A stretch of 64,000 nucleotides of DNA, from contig CM077593.1 of assembly GCA_039654915.1 (NCBI GenBank), forward strand, positions 76,302,501 through 76,366,500, written 5' to 3'. Position numbers and translations under genes: made by a program. Source of the stretch: Aquilaria yunnanensis (taxonomy: Eukaryota; Streptophyta; Magnoliopsida; Malvales; Thymelaeaceae). The notes beneath the pieces were generated by a model. It ran no database searches, was not told where the DNA came from, and saw nothing but the letters and a program-made list of their open reading frames with translations. Shown here in pieces: positions 1-10,707 of this stretch (the first letter of the stretch is position 1; each line of letters begins with the position of its first letter).

Positions 1-400
1 TTCATGGTTGTGCCTCCCTATGTTTGGCCATCTTTCCAAGGTTTTTTTATACTTGAATCTTGATAATATTATATGATTTGAAGTTCTTGAGGTCTTGGAC
101 ACATAGAACTTGGCTTTTTTTTTTTTATGAAATGTCACTAGTAGGCTCTAAGGTAGTCTCTAAGTGCACTAGGATGAGCCCTTGGAGCTCTTCTTGCGTT
201 TCTTTGGCCTTTTTCCTTATGAAAAGTCCTATGACTTTCTCCAATGGGTCCTTGAATGTCTTCAAAGCCTTTGAGCTCAACGTTCCTTCATCATATCCCC
301 CATTCCTGAAAGAGATTTACCTCCAAATTGTCACCTACATCAAATACAGATACGTCAAAAAGATTGAAAGTTGCACTCACAGTGTGCTCACCTCTTAAGT

Positions 401-1411
401 TCAATTTGTAGGCATTATCATTGATATTTTCCAGCACTTGGAAAGTTCCATCTTCTCAAGTTTGAAGGTTAGACTTCCTTTGGTTAGGAAACCTTTTTTT
501 GCTAATATGAACCTAAACCCAATTTTTGAGCTCAAAAGTAATTTTCTTCCATCCTTTGTTGGCTTGGGTTGTATATTGTTGGCTCTTTTTTTCAATTTGC
601 AGTCTCACTTTCTCATGCAATGCCTTAACTATCTTGGCCTTCTTTCCACCATCTACATTAGAAATTTGGCTTAAAGGCAATGGTGTCGAATCCATAGGGG
701 TTAGTGGATTAAAACCATAAACAACTTTAAATGGTGAATACCCGGTTGTTTTGTGCACTACCTTATTTTATGCAGACTCAACATGAGGTAAAACTTCTTC
801 CCAAGTTTTCAAATTTTTTTGAATGATGGCCCTTAAGATAGTAATCAAAGTTCTATTTATTAGCTTAGTTTGGCCATCAATTTGTGGATGACAAGTAGGA
901 GAGAACATGAGTTTAGTACTTAATTTGCTCCACAAAACTCTCCAAAAGTGACAGAGAAACTTCACATCTCGATTACTTATAATGGTTCTTGGAAGTCCAT
1001 GCAATCTTACATCATCTTGAAAGAAGAGATTGGCAATGTGCATGACATCATCCATTTTGTGACATGGAACAAAGTGTGCCATCTTTGAGAATCTATCCAC
1101 AACCATGAAGATTGAGTCTTTCCCACTCTTGATTTGAGGTAATCCTACAACAAAATCCATAGAAATATCATCTAAGGGTTAGTAGAAACAAGTAATGGAG
1201 TATAGAGTCCATAAGGGTTTAGTTTTGACTTAGCCCTTCTGCACTCAAGATAACTAGCACAATCTTTTTCAACATCTCTTTCCATCCTCGGCCAATAGAA
1301 CTTCTTGTGAAGCATACTTAAGGCCTTTTGAACACCAAAGTGTCCCATTAAAGCTCCTCCATGGGCTTCCTGAGCTAGCAAAGATCTCAAAGTATGCTTA
1401 GGTATGCGCAA
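401..1411 (-). pseudogene. Ty3/gypsy integrase (H2C2 finger, DDE core, C-terminal region)
   Basis: Integrase would insert the element's cDNA into host DNA. The N-terminal zinc-binding segment (1172-1411) keeps the two histidines (EAHGG, GHFG) and the FYWPRM block, but the cysteine end reads CASYLEC, so one expected cysteine is lost. The core (768-1160) keeps [11 protein letters not shown], the first catalytic Asp. The second catalytic Asp has become Asn (ISNRD, codon at 972-974). The catalytic Glu has become Lys (GQTKLIN, codon at 864-866). The C-terminal part (401-758) shows YSPFKVVYGFNP and continues in another frame. Frames change between the pieces, so this is a dead integrase. Confidence 0.88.
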
Positions 1412-1760
1412 GTTATCTTGCTTGAAAAGAAAACCATAATCTCTAAATTATTTGTCAAAACCCGAATGTGCATACTTAACATATAGCTCACTAAAATCAA
1501 AATCATTATTATATAAGTATTTCAAGTACTCAATACCTAAAACCTTAGCATCTAAAGAAGTAAGAAGGACATACCTCCTTGATAATGCATTGGCCACAAT
1601 GTTTTATTTTTAACCTTTTTTACTTGATGTGGTATGGAAAAGTTTATATGAACTCTACCTACCTTGCATGCCTCGTATTCAACTTCCCTTGGCATTTTAA
1701 GTGATTCAAAGGTTGGTTATCTGTATGGATGATGAATTCCTTTGGCCACAAGTAATGTTG

Positions 1761-1967
1761 CTAAGTTTCAAGAACTATCACTGAGACATGCATCTCTTGG
1801 TCATAGATGGGATTGTTCAATGTAGCTCCATTTAGGTTTTCACTAAAGTAAGGTATAGGCCTTCCTTTTTGCATCGGAACAGCTCCAATACCATGCTCAC
1901 ATGCATGACATTCAATTTGAAAAGTCTTTGAAAAATCAGGCAAAGCTAAGACAGGTGCATTATTCAA
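1761..1967 (-). pseudogene. Ty3/gypsy RNase H-like fragment
   Basis: The fragment reads APVLALPDFSKTFQIECHA, then GIGAVPMQKGRPIPYFSENL and YDQEM, which is the start of the RNase H domain that follows reverse transcriptase in Ty3/gypsy polyproteins. The usual Asp in the ECDAS-type motif is His here (ECHAC), so the first catalytic acidic residue is altered. The rest of the domain is not in a continuous frame. It sits between the RT piece (2223-2899) and the integrase (401-1411), as expected for the family. Confidence 0.75.
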
Positions 1968-2222
1968 CTTGTGCTTAAGTGTCCTAAATACATCTTCTTG
2001 TGGTTTTTCCCACTTAAAGCCTACATTATTCTTTATTACTCTATTTAAATAATAATAATGCTTAAGATATCTTTTATAAACCTCCTATAAAAACAAGAAA
2101 TACCATGAAAATTTCTCAACTCCCAAACAACTTTAGGGGTTAGCCATTCTTGAATAGCCCTTAACTTTTCTTGATCAACCTCCACTCCTTTTTGAGCTCA
2201 CAGAAAAACCAAGAAAGATAAC

Positions 2223-2899
2223 TCAGGTAGTGCAAAAGGAACACTTCATAAGATTGATAAACAATTTTTTTGCACTTAAAGTCTCTAACATATGCCTTAG
2301 ATGCTTAACATGCTCATGCAAGCTCTTACTATACACTAAGATGTCATTAAAGTAAACTACCAAAAATTCTCCAATGTAGTCCTTTAAAACATGATTCATG
2401 AGCCTCATAAAGTACTTGGAGCATTAGATAAATCAAATGGCATGATAACCACTTTTAAGATCAACATTAGAGAATATAGTGAAAACATGCAATTCATTAA
2501 GCATATAATCTAATCTAGGAATGGGATGCCTATACTTTACAGTGATTTTCTTGACTACCTTACAATCTATGCACATCCCCATGTACTATTTTCCTTTGGC
2601 ACTAGTATCACAGGCACGGTGTAAGGACTTAAACTATCCCACACATAGCCTTTTGAAAGTAGGTCTTCAACTTGCCTTTGGATTTTATTGGTCTCCTCGG
2701 TGTTGGTTCTATAAGCTGGCTTGTTTGGAATGGGATCACCAGGAATTAGGTCTATTTGATATTCAATGCCCCGTATTGGTAGTAACTCATTTGGCTCCTC
2801 AGAAAACACATCATCAAAGTGCGTCAACAAGGAAATAATAACACTAAGAAGCTTTTTTGCTTGAAGGGCTTTCCTCACATCACTCATTTTTTTCATCAA
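2223..2899 (-). pseudogene. Ty3/gypsy reverse transcriptase, broken
   Basis: The N-terminal part (2567-2899) carries HFDDVFSEEPNELLPIRG, then IDLIPGDPIPNKPAYR and VEDLLSKGYV, the protease-to-RT linker and start of RT. Between 2410 and 2566 the frame is broken, but NELHVFTIFSNVDLKSGYH can be read. The C-terminal part (2223-2408) shows [20 protein letters not shown]. The catalytic box is YFND where the family has YFDD: the first Asp is Asn (codon at 2346-2348), which would remove polymerase activity even without the frame breaks. Confidence 0.88.
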
Positions 2900-3239
2900 G
2901 CTCTCTTTTCATCTCTCAACATTTTTCTCTCTATTTTTACCATAGGAACTCTCAACACTATTCTTCCTATCAAGTTTACTCACCTTACATCTCTCTTTTG
3001 ATCTCTCAACTTTCCCCTCCTTACTAGGGCTGTCATCTATCTTTTTCCTTTTATTATTTTTCTCTCGGCCTCACCATAAATCTTCTTGTAATCCTCCATG
3101 ACTTGTTGTGGTGATAGTGGCACCAATGTGATGGTTTTGTCTTTGAATTAGAAAGAGTATCTATTCTTGAAACCATCATGGATGACTCTTCTACCATATT
3201 GCCACAGCCTTTATAAAAGAATGTGACTTGCCTGCATCA

Positions 3240-3960
3240 AAATAGATCACAAAGCAATTCATCTTCATATCTACCAATCCAGAAGGTGACCAAGACTGGC
3301 GTGGTCACCTTCATTTCATTCTTATTGTTGAGCCATTGAAGCTTGTAAGGTCTTCGATTTCTTATGGTAGGTAGCTGCAATTTCTCAACCAGAGTGGTAC
3401 TAGCAACATTAGTACAATTTCCTCCATCTATAATCCTGCTACATACTTTTCCTCCAATATATCATAGAGTGTGAAATATGGTCTCCTGTTGATGGTCTTT
3501 CTTGATGTGAACATTCAAGGCTCTTCTAACTACAAATGTAACTTCCTCATCCACAAATTCTATGTTGGGTTCATCATCCACGATTGGCTCTTCATGCTTT
3601 TCTCCATCACTTTGATCTATGACTATCTCTTGCACATCATTGAGCACAATGGTTATTTAACTTACCCTATCTCTTTCTAGATGCCCTTACCTTGGCACTA
3701 CCTTGTAGAGGCCCTTAGGGTTTGCCATTGAAGGGTGCCTCAGACATAGCCTTGAAGTCTCCCTTCCTTGGTTCCTCCTTCCTCCCATCATGGCTCTAAG
3801 ATGGATTTGGCTTAGCATTAGGTTTTATGGAAAACCTTGTTGCCTTTTCTTCACATGGTGACTCTGTGCCCTTGTTAGCATCATAGTGCCCTCCTCAGCC
3901 CTTATACATTTTTACTAACTACCTTTAGCTTTAAAGTCTCTTAAATCACCCTAGGGTTAC
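3240..3960 (-). pseudogene. Ty3/gypsy gag C-terminus and protease remnants
   Basis: Around 3462-3647 the minus strand encodes FVVRRALNVHIKKDHQQ followed by IFHT, the segment just ahead of protease in many plant gypsy elements. Downstream, about 3360-3450, it reads IIDGGNCTNVASTTLVEKL, the D-G-G version of the protease active site. Near 3880-3910 a degenerate zinc knuckle (MYKG, GGHYDAN) marks the end of gag. Stops separate the pieces. The rest of gag upstream of about 3960 is not recognisable. Confidence 0.65.
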
Positions 3961-5493
3961 TAACATATTACCGCAAATGATCATTCCTGCCTATAGCAAA
4001 TTGTGCCACAAATTGTTCACATTAATATCATCTTAGTGCACAAGCATTACTCTTAGTTAACTAGCCCACAGTTCTAGTTCACCAAAGCCAGTTCACCATG
4101 CTCATTGCTTAAACTACTTGGTTACTCACTATTAATTCATCAACACTACCTAACAAATAACTATACGCCTCAACTAGAGCACCCAAGCACCCCTATATAC
4201 AAACATGGTTCCATTGCACACACATCATCTGCTCCTCACTTTGTTTGATCCATTTCTCACTTTTTTTATGCTATGACCATTGCTATACTTCAAAAATTAT
4301 TAGAAATATTTCAATACTATTTAAGAAACATTTAGAACTTAAAAAAAATCCTTTTGCTTGAGGTTTAAAGCAATTACAATGCTAGGCTTGTTACTGTAGC
4401 ACAACAAAAAAAACCCTAGCATTGTAGTGCTAATACTGGTACCCCAGTGACAAGGGCACAATCTAGGCTTATTTGCCTTGGTGCCGTAATGCCTAAAACT
4501 TGTGCATCATTGACTTTCTTTGTGATTTCTATCCACAATGGCCGCACTCTTGTGTCCCAATGTCTTAGGCTTGCAAATCCATATTCCCAAGCCAAAATAT
4601 GACTCAAAATACATTAAGGAAAGAATCATGAATAAGAATTCCCTTTACCTTAAACACACCCAAACCAAAAATCAAGCAAGTTGAGCACTATTGCACCAAA
4701 TGAACTTCTTTTCATTTCTAAGGCTGTAGTCTCTTTTTTCTCATAAATACACACAAAAAAAAGATCTTAATTAAGATCATTCCAAAGCTTATAAATAAAT
4801 TAGAGCCATGAAAAAATCCTGAGTAAGGACTCATCAAAGGCTGTTGAACTAGAAGTAAAAAAAAAAACCTCAAATAGCACCATTACATAGCTTATGCTTT
4901 GTCATGCGCAATTGGGAGCTTCCATTTTCACCGTGAATCATGCCTTTTAAAGCTTGTATAAGAGCTTCTATAGAGGTTCAAAGAGAAGGATGAAAGTGAG
5001 AGAGGTAGGAGATAAAGGAATAACGATCCTCTCAACCTCTCCCACTCAAAAACTTGTCCAAGTTCTCTGAACTCTCCAACTCTTTGTCTAAGCCTTGTTT
5101 TCTTTCACTTGGACCCCACTTGGCCTCTTGTGCCACTATTTATTGACCTAGGTGAAAGTTACATAAGTTTTCCTGTAGCTAGGTCCTTGGCCATTTATGC
5201 ACATAAAGCACATAAAGACCCATTTTCATATATATTGCAATTTAGGTCATTCCACTTTACTATACGACGGGGAGACATAATTAAACCATTAAAAAGACCG
5301 TTGTTGTCTATTTTGTGTCATTGAATTTAGGTCTTCTTTTGAATGACATTCAAGCAATTTTTTTTAGGCCTCCTTAAGACCTTATTATATTGGGCTCTAT
5401 ACATATGCATCACAAAGGTTTTGAATGGTATAGATCAAGTCAACCCTTTTAACATCCCCAATGATCCACCTTTGCCACATCTTATTTAAACTT

Positions 5494-5990
5494 CTATCCT
5501 AGCCAAGGACTATACTTTTTGTCCTCCTCCTTCTTAATAACATCAATTGCACTACCAACCACCACCTCCATATACCTCATGATATTTGACCTTTTGTAAC
5601 TATGACTATCTATCTTCATCAAACTTCCATAAAGATATATTGTTACTGCTTTTTCCTGATAAAATCTACACAAATTCACCATTAATATGAAGGTTTGAAT
5701 GCCAAACTTATTGAGCTCCCTTTCAAGCCCCAATATATTTGATCCTTTAGGTAAATGTAAGAAGCTGAACCTACAACCAGCCTTTGACATTTTGTGAGTG
5801 ATGTAGATGTCCACCATAATTCCAAAAATACATTAACACCTTCCACATATCCCTTGCATCCTAATCATCAAGAATTTTTATGTAGAAAAAAGAATCTCAA
5901 ACTCTCTTCAAGTATTTGTTATTGTCCTTGCCAGAAGCCTCAGCCTTAGACTACTTCTCTGCCATAAAACCACTCACTCTCTAGTACAAC
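5494..5990 (-). pseudogene. LINE ORF1 remnant with RRM-like domain
   Basis: Minus-strand translation of 5494-5817 gives VDIYITHKMSKAGCRFSF, then LERELNKFGIQTFILMVNL and CRF. This matches the RRM-like domain at the N-terminus of plant LINE ORF1 proteins, where VVDVFIPRKRNKAGRRFGFV-type sequence precedes LEREL and a V-N-[LV]-x-R-[FY] strand. Upstream, 5818-5990 gives FFYIKILDD and MWKVLMYFWNYGG with interspersed stops, consistent with the beginning of the RRM. ORF1 proteins bind element RNA. No ORF2 or poly(A) end lies next to it, so it is an isolated fragment between the gypsy element and the large LTR element. Confidence 0.55.
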
Positions 5991-6192
5991 ATTATCGATA
6001 GTTTCAAGACAATGATGCAATATCTTGTAGTTTGAGAATCAATAAGCAGCATAAGTGATAATTTAGATATGATATACTTTATTTACACTTAATCAAACTT
6101 CCCTACCTTTTGGCTAGCTTTTTTAAGCCACTTAAGTTATAACTTTAGTTTTATATATACAGAGAAGAAATGAAAAAAGTTTGAAAGGATTA

Positions 6193-9100
6193 TGTAACAA
6201 CTCTTCTATTGGACAACTTGGTTTAATAAGGTAAGTAAGTTAAGCTTAAGTGTTCTTTTGGTTAAACACCTCAAATGAGTTTCTTACTAAGCAATAAAAG
6301 CAAGCTAAGTAGGGTTGAGGTTGAGTTCTTAAGTGTAATATGGCACATGAGGGCAAAAAAGGTAAAATGGTAATTTTGGCCCAAGTTAATGGCATGGTTA
6401 TAATTTTAGTAAAATTATAGCCTTGTAACTATTTGTAACTAAATATGTCATGTATGTATCTGCAACTAAATAAGTTAAAGCCATAAATATTTCCTGCCAT
6501 CTTAAACAAAAGTGGAAGTTAAGGGCTAAAAAAGTACTATATGTGAAATTGAGCTCTTATGTCTTATAATGTCCTAAATGGTTTAAGGATAAAGTGTGTG
6601 GGTAAGAAAAACCTTTCTTTGGGATAAGGATAGATAGTGGAGGAATGGCTTATGTTATGGCTCTCCTAGCTGGAAGCTTGCTTGGGGAAAGTAAAGTGTT
6701 TGAGACTTAGTTTAGAACATTAATTCAAATTCACATAGTAAGAATAGGTAAATTTAGCAAAGTTCACTAAGTTCCAGAAAGGTTAAGGCACTAAATGAGG
6801 TTTAGGGGCAAAATGGTAATTTTGTAGCTCAATTAGTTCGGCCGGGTTCTGAGTGTTAAAAATAAGTTTGTAAAACCTAACTTCTACTTTTTAACTCAAT
6901 TTTAGCTCAAATAAACAAGATTTGACCAAGTTTGACTAAGGTTACCTAATTGAGGGAACTTATTTGAAAGTTTTTAAATTCTTGGATGGCTTATTGGTTA
7001 AGTGGCGTATAAAATTAGTAAACTGGAAGTGAGGTTGCCATTTTCATGCTTCAACCCGATCTCACCCTTCACCCTACCAATTCTCCATCAATCCAAGCCT
7101 AAAACCAAGAGATTTTGATGAAAATGGAATCCACCAAGGGTATGTATGCTATGGAGGGCTTGTTTCAAGCATAATTTAAAGTTTTTGAAGCTTGGAACCA
7201 AGTTTTTCACCTTCCCCTAGTTTTGAAATGAGGTAACACTTATGTTCTCAGTAGATTCTTGTTTATTAGAAGCTTCGAAGCTTGGGTTTTGGTTAAAAAT
7301 TAGTTTTTATGTTTGTTTGCTTGGAACTAGGTAAAACTTTGTGGAACTTTGATTTGTGAGCAAGGGTTGCTTGTTTCTTGCTTGTGAGGTAAAGCTAAGG
7401 TAAAGAAGTTATGTTTTCAAGCTTAATTGATGCTATTGGAATGAGTTTGTTTGATGAATTCTAGTAGTTATAGCAATAGCATTAGTTAATGGGCAAAGTT
7501 GGTTAATGGTGGATTATGAGGTTTGTGATGATTGGAATGATGTTTAAATCAATCATAGGTTGGCTTGTGATAGTTGGTTGTGATCTATGCAACATGTTTT
7601 ACATGTATGTGAAGTTTGGAGGATAACCAAGCATGTTTGATATGTTTGGTAAGTGTCCAAATTTCATAGCAGCAAAAACTGAAATTTTTTGGGCTGTCGC
7701 AGATATTGGTGACATATCGCCAATCATCGCTAGTACCCGTGACACGTCGCTGTTAACACAAAAACTGACAGCACATTACCAATTGTGGTGACATGCCACC
7801 ATAAGGATGGTAACTGAAAATTTCAAATTTTGCTAGGAACGTTGATGGGAGACCTAAGGGGGTTCTTAGGGCACCCTGGGATCTAAGCATTTTGAGGGCA
7901 TTCCGAGTCTTCCAAAACTCGTTCGAGACCTAGAAGTTTTCTTGAATTTTATGCCGTCTTATGGTTACTTCCACCATAAGCAAGGAAATTAGTTTTCAAA
8001 GCATCACAACTAAGTATTACTAGTTTGGGTGAAAGGTTTAGTACCCTTGGTGACCTAACCATGCAGTTAGCCACGAGGTTGCAAGGTGAAACCTTAGTGC
8101 ACCTAGTCTACAAAGTCTTTATGGCCTAGTTAGGCTAGCAAGCTAAGCTTGCTAGAGGACAAGGTAATGCCTTGTAGTTCAAGGACTAGGTTGAGAAAAG
8201 GTCCAAAGGGACTGAGATTATGCACATAAGTCTAGCCTCAGGTTGTTTAAGTTCACAGCAAGTTACATATATTCATATATATGGAGTCTTTATTAACTTT
8301 TCTTGCAGGTGAAATGAAGACCCTTACTGGGAATGTTTGAATTCTCACTCCTTAGCTATGTTGTGCAGATACTGACATTGTTATGCCGAATAATCGCTGA
8401 GGGTTATCGTGGTAGTTTGTTTGTCTGGTAGTACTACGCCTGAGAATCTTTATGATTCTAGTCTACTTGGGTTAATTGTTGGTTAAGTAACAGTGCTAAC
8501 TATAGCGTTTTTCTTGGCCGTAGAGCCTAGCAACATGTGGACAAGCTTTTGTGACTCGCCACTGGGATTCATTTCTAAGGTGGGACTTAGTTCAAGAAGA
8601 TCACAGTTGAGGCTTGTATATATTGTACTCCTAGTCACCTCTTTTGTCTATAATGGAGTCCTAGACTCTAGGGTTGCTCTTGGGTGAGGGCATTAGTCTA
8701 TTTTATGTATGAATGCTCCCATAAAGTTGTTATGTGTATTAAATTCACATAAATGTTTATTTGGTGTGCTTTGGCTATTTGAATTTGTTTTTTTTATAGA
8801 ATTATCTTGGCCAAGTGAATGTTTTATGATTTCTTTCAACTTAAGTCAAAGTGTAAGAGAATGCATCTTGCATATTCTAGGTTAATCAACTAGTATCACG
8901 GAGTTTTAATCTGCAGACATATACAACTAGCCAATTGCAACCACTGTGAGATCAGTTTTCACAGGCTTCCTAGGCATGGGCTAAGGATGCCCATGTGAAT
9001 TTGGCATTAAAGCCTAGAGCTCACTTTATAAATATTGGAGGCTAAGACTGAGATCTAGTGTTGGAAGTCTATGTGCTAGGATAGTTAGTACTGACCAACA

Positions 9101-10688
9101 TTTAGGGAATGTTGTTTGGCTTGGATTGCAGGTTGCTATGGTTGACACTAGGTCAGGAGCTTCGAGAGGAGCTAGAGAACCTGGTGAATGTTTTAGTGAC
9201 CCAGTTGTGGCAAGGCTGGATGAGAAATCCAGGGTGCTTCAGGGGTGACCTCAGACTGTGACACAAGTGGCTCAAGGAAAAGCACCAAGGCCAGGGCCCC
9301 GGGCCCCTTAAGATGGATGTATGCTAAAGAGGCTCGAATCACTCAATTTTCATCCCTAGGCTATCCTAAGACATTCTTTACCTTTGGTTTGGTCTAAATC
9401 CCATTCTTAAATTTGGAATTACATATTATTTGAGTGTAAACCAAGTGATGTGGTAAGGTTTTAGGAAATAATGAGTGGCTAAGGGAGGTTAAGGTGCTTA
9501 AGAAGGAGTCAAGAGACACTAAAGGGACCATGGATGGGATTGAGTACTTCATTGGCCCAAGACAGAGGTCTTGGATGTTTGAGTTAATAAAGTGAAACAT
9601 ATTGAAGTCCCAACCAAACCATAAGGTTTGGTAAGTTGAGCCATTAAGATGCCTAAGCCAAGCTCAAAGAGCTTGGGGAAGTAAAGCAACATAAGGAGTT
9701 ACCTTGCATAATAAGATAAGTGAAAAATGGTTACCTAGCATTGGATGAGAGATGCCAATGTCCAAACAACCCCACCCATTTGAGCTCATAGCAAAGTTAA
9801 GACACCTATAAGTGTAAAGAAATCCAAAGTGCATTATGTGTGTTCATCAATCCATCCCTTCATCTTATATGTATTTGTAATTTTGCTTTGGTTGCTATTG
9901 TTGTTTTTCTTATTTCCTTTAATTGGATGTTTTGGTTGCCATATCTTGTATATTTTCTTGCTTGTGAGTTTTGTTTGTAGGAACCTCTAAGGGATCATTA
10001 CTAAGTACAACAATGTACTCATCCTTTATGTTTCATTTTGCAGGTTCTATTAGTGGCCTAACAACTGAGTTGTGGGCTAAGTTTTCTTGTTTACAAGTAT
10101 CTATTTATTTTGAATACATGAGGTCCTAAGTTTATGTATAAGTTAAGTTTGTGCTTACTTAAGGGCCTATGCTTCTTCAATTAAGAGGCTAAGATTTACA
10201 CAAGGAAAAGTAAGGGATTTGCCCTTTGAGCCATTCAACTCAAAGTTAGGAGCCAAGTTTTATGGGTCTTGGTAGCAAGTTTTTGATGTATATAAAGTGC
10301 CTTACGTACTAAGTCGTTGCCTCTGTTAGGAGTCATTGTTATGTATAACACTTGAGTTACCATTGGATGCATGCTAATGTTCTAAAGTATACTCAACTTA
10401 TTACTTAAAGTTGAAGCAACTAGAGTTTTATTATCTTGGCTTGTGTCTTAACTTTTGGTCTTAAATAATTGGTGCCAACATTTTCTTCTTATTTTATTTA
10501 TTTATTTATTATTACATAACCAAGGCAAATGCATGTGTCTCTTCTTGCATGGTAAGCTATGTAACTTGTTGCATATAATTGTTTTAATTTACCTATACAT
10601 AACAGTTAGTTAACTGTAATTAAATAGGATTATAGTCCAAAAGAGCTTGCAAGTTTATGTTAATTTTGGGTACTGGGAACCTGCTCCA
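6193..10688 (+). repeat. Left LTR of the giant element (4.5 kb)
   Basis: Matches the right LTR in two blocks: about 6193-7060 against 15326-15720, and about 9290-10688 against 16335-17713. Shared landmarks include GAGCTCTTATGTCTTATAAT (6551 and 15499 regions) and GTGGCCTAACAACTGAGTTG (10052 and 17090 regions). The intervening 7200-9290 has no counterpart in the right LTR and appears to be inserted sequence from another gypsy element. Confidence 0.7.
9138..9248 (+). pseudogene. gag N-terminus fragment of a nested gypsy element
   Basis: A 36-codon frame begins MVDTRSGASRGAREPGE and ends at a TGA (9246-9248). The MV[DN]TRSG start is typical of gag in plant Ty3/gypsy elements. Ahead of it, 8280-9130 resembles an LTR end and leader: CTTACTGGGAATG followed by a TTGTGCAG stretch parallels the CTTACTGAGTACA and CATTGTGCA stretch in the right LTR of the host element. 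I read 7200-9290 as the 5' end of a second gypsy element lodged in the left LTR. Boundaries are approximate. Confidence 0.45.
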
Positions 10689-10695
10689 CTATAGT

Positions 10696-10707
10696 TGGTA
10701 TCAAAGT
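10696..10707 (+). other. Primer-binding site, tRNA-iMet type
   Basis: TGGTATCAAAGT, seven bases after the CA end of the left LTR, matches the initiator-tRNA-Met primer site TGGTATCAGAGC with a few changes. It marks the start of the internal region and the element's orientation. Confidence 0.65.

Larger units (their letters stand above)
1..5453 (-). mobile_element. Decayed Ty3/gypsy LTR retrotransposon, 3' end cut by window edge
   Basis: Reading from right to left, the minus strand shows gag zinc-knuckle remnants (about 3880), an aspartic protease motif (about 3400-3440), reverse transcriptase, RNase H and integrase in the order typical of Ty3/gypsy. The polyprotein is broken by many stops and frame changes. 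Sequence from about 4200 to 5453 on the minus strand looks like the 5' LTR: it starts TGTTAAAAGGG near 5453, has a TATA-like AATAAATA near 5145, and shares the 14-mer GCACTACAATGCTA (4417-4430, minus) with the large LTR element downstream (16254-16267, plus). I could not find a primer-binding site, so that LTR's inner boundary is open. The 3' LTR lies outside the window. Confidence 0.8.

Noticed and set aside
60..398. Plus-strand open frame of 112 codons
   Set aside because: It lies antisense to, and just beyond, the integrase end of the minus-strand gypsy element and resembles no protein.
7660..7820. GC-richer stretch with repeated GTGACA and CGCCA words
   Set aside because: Considered as a regulatory array, but it lies within LTR-derived sequence and the repeats are too irregular.
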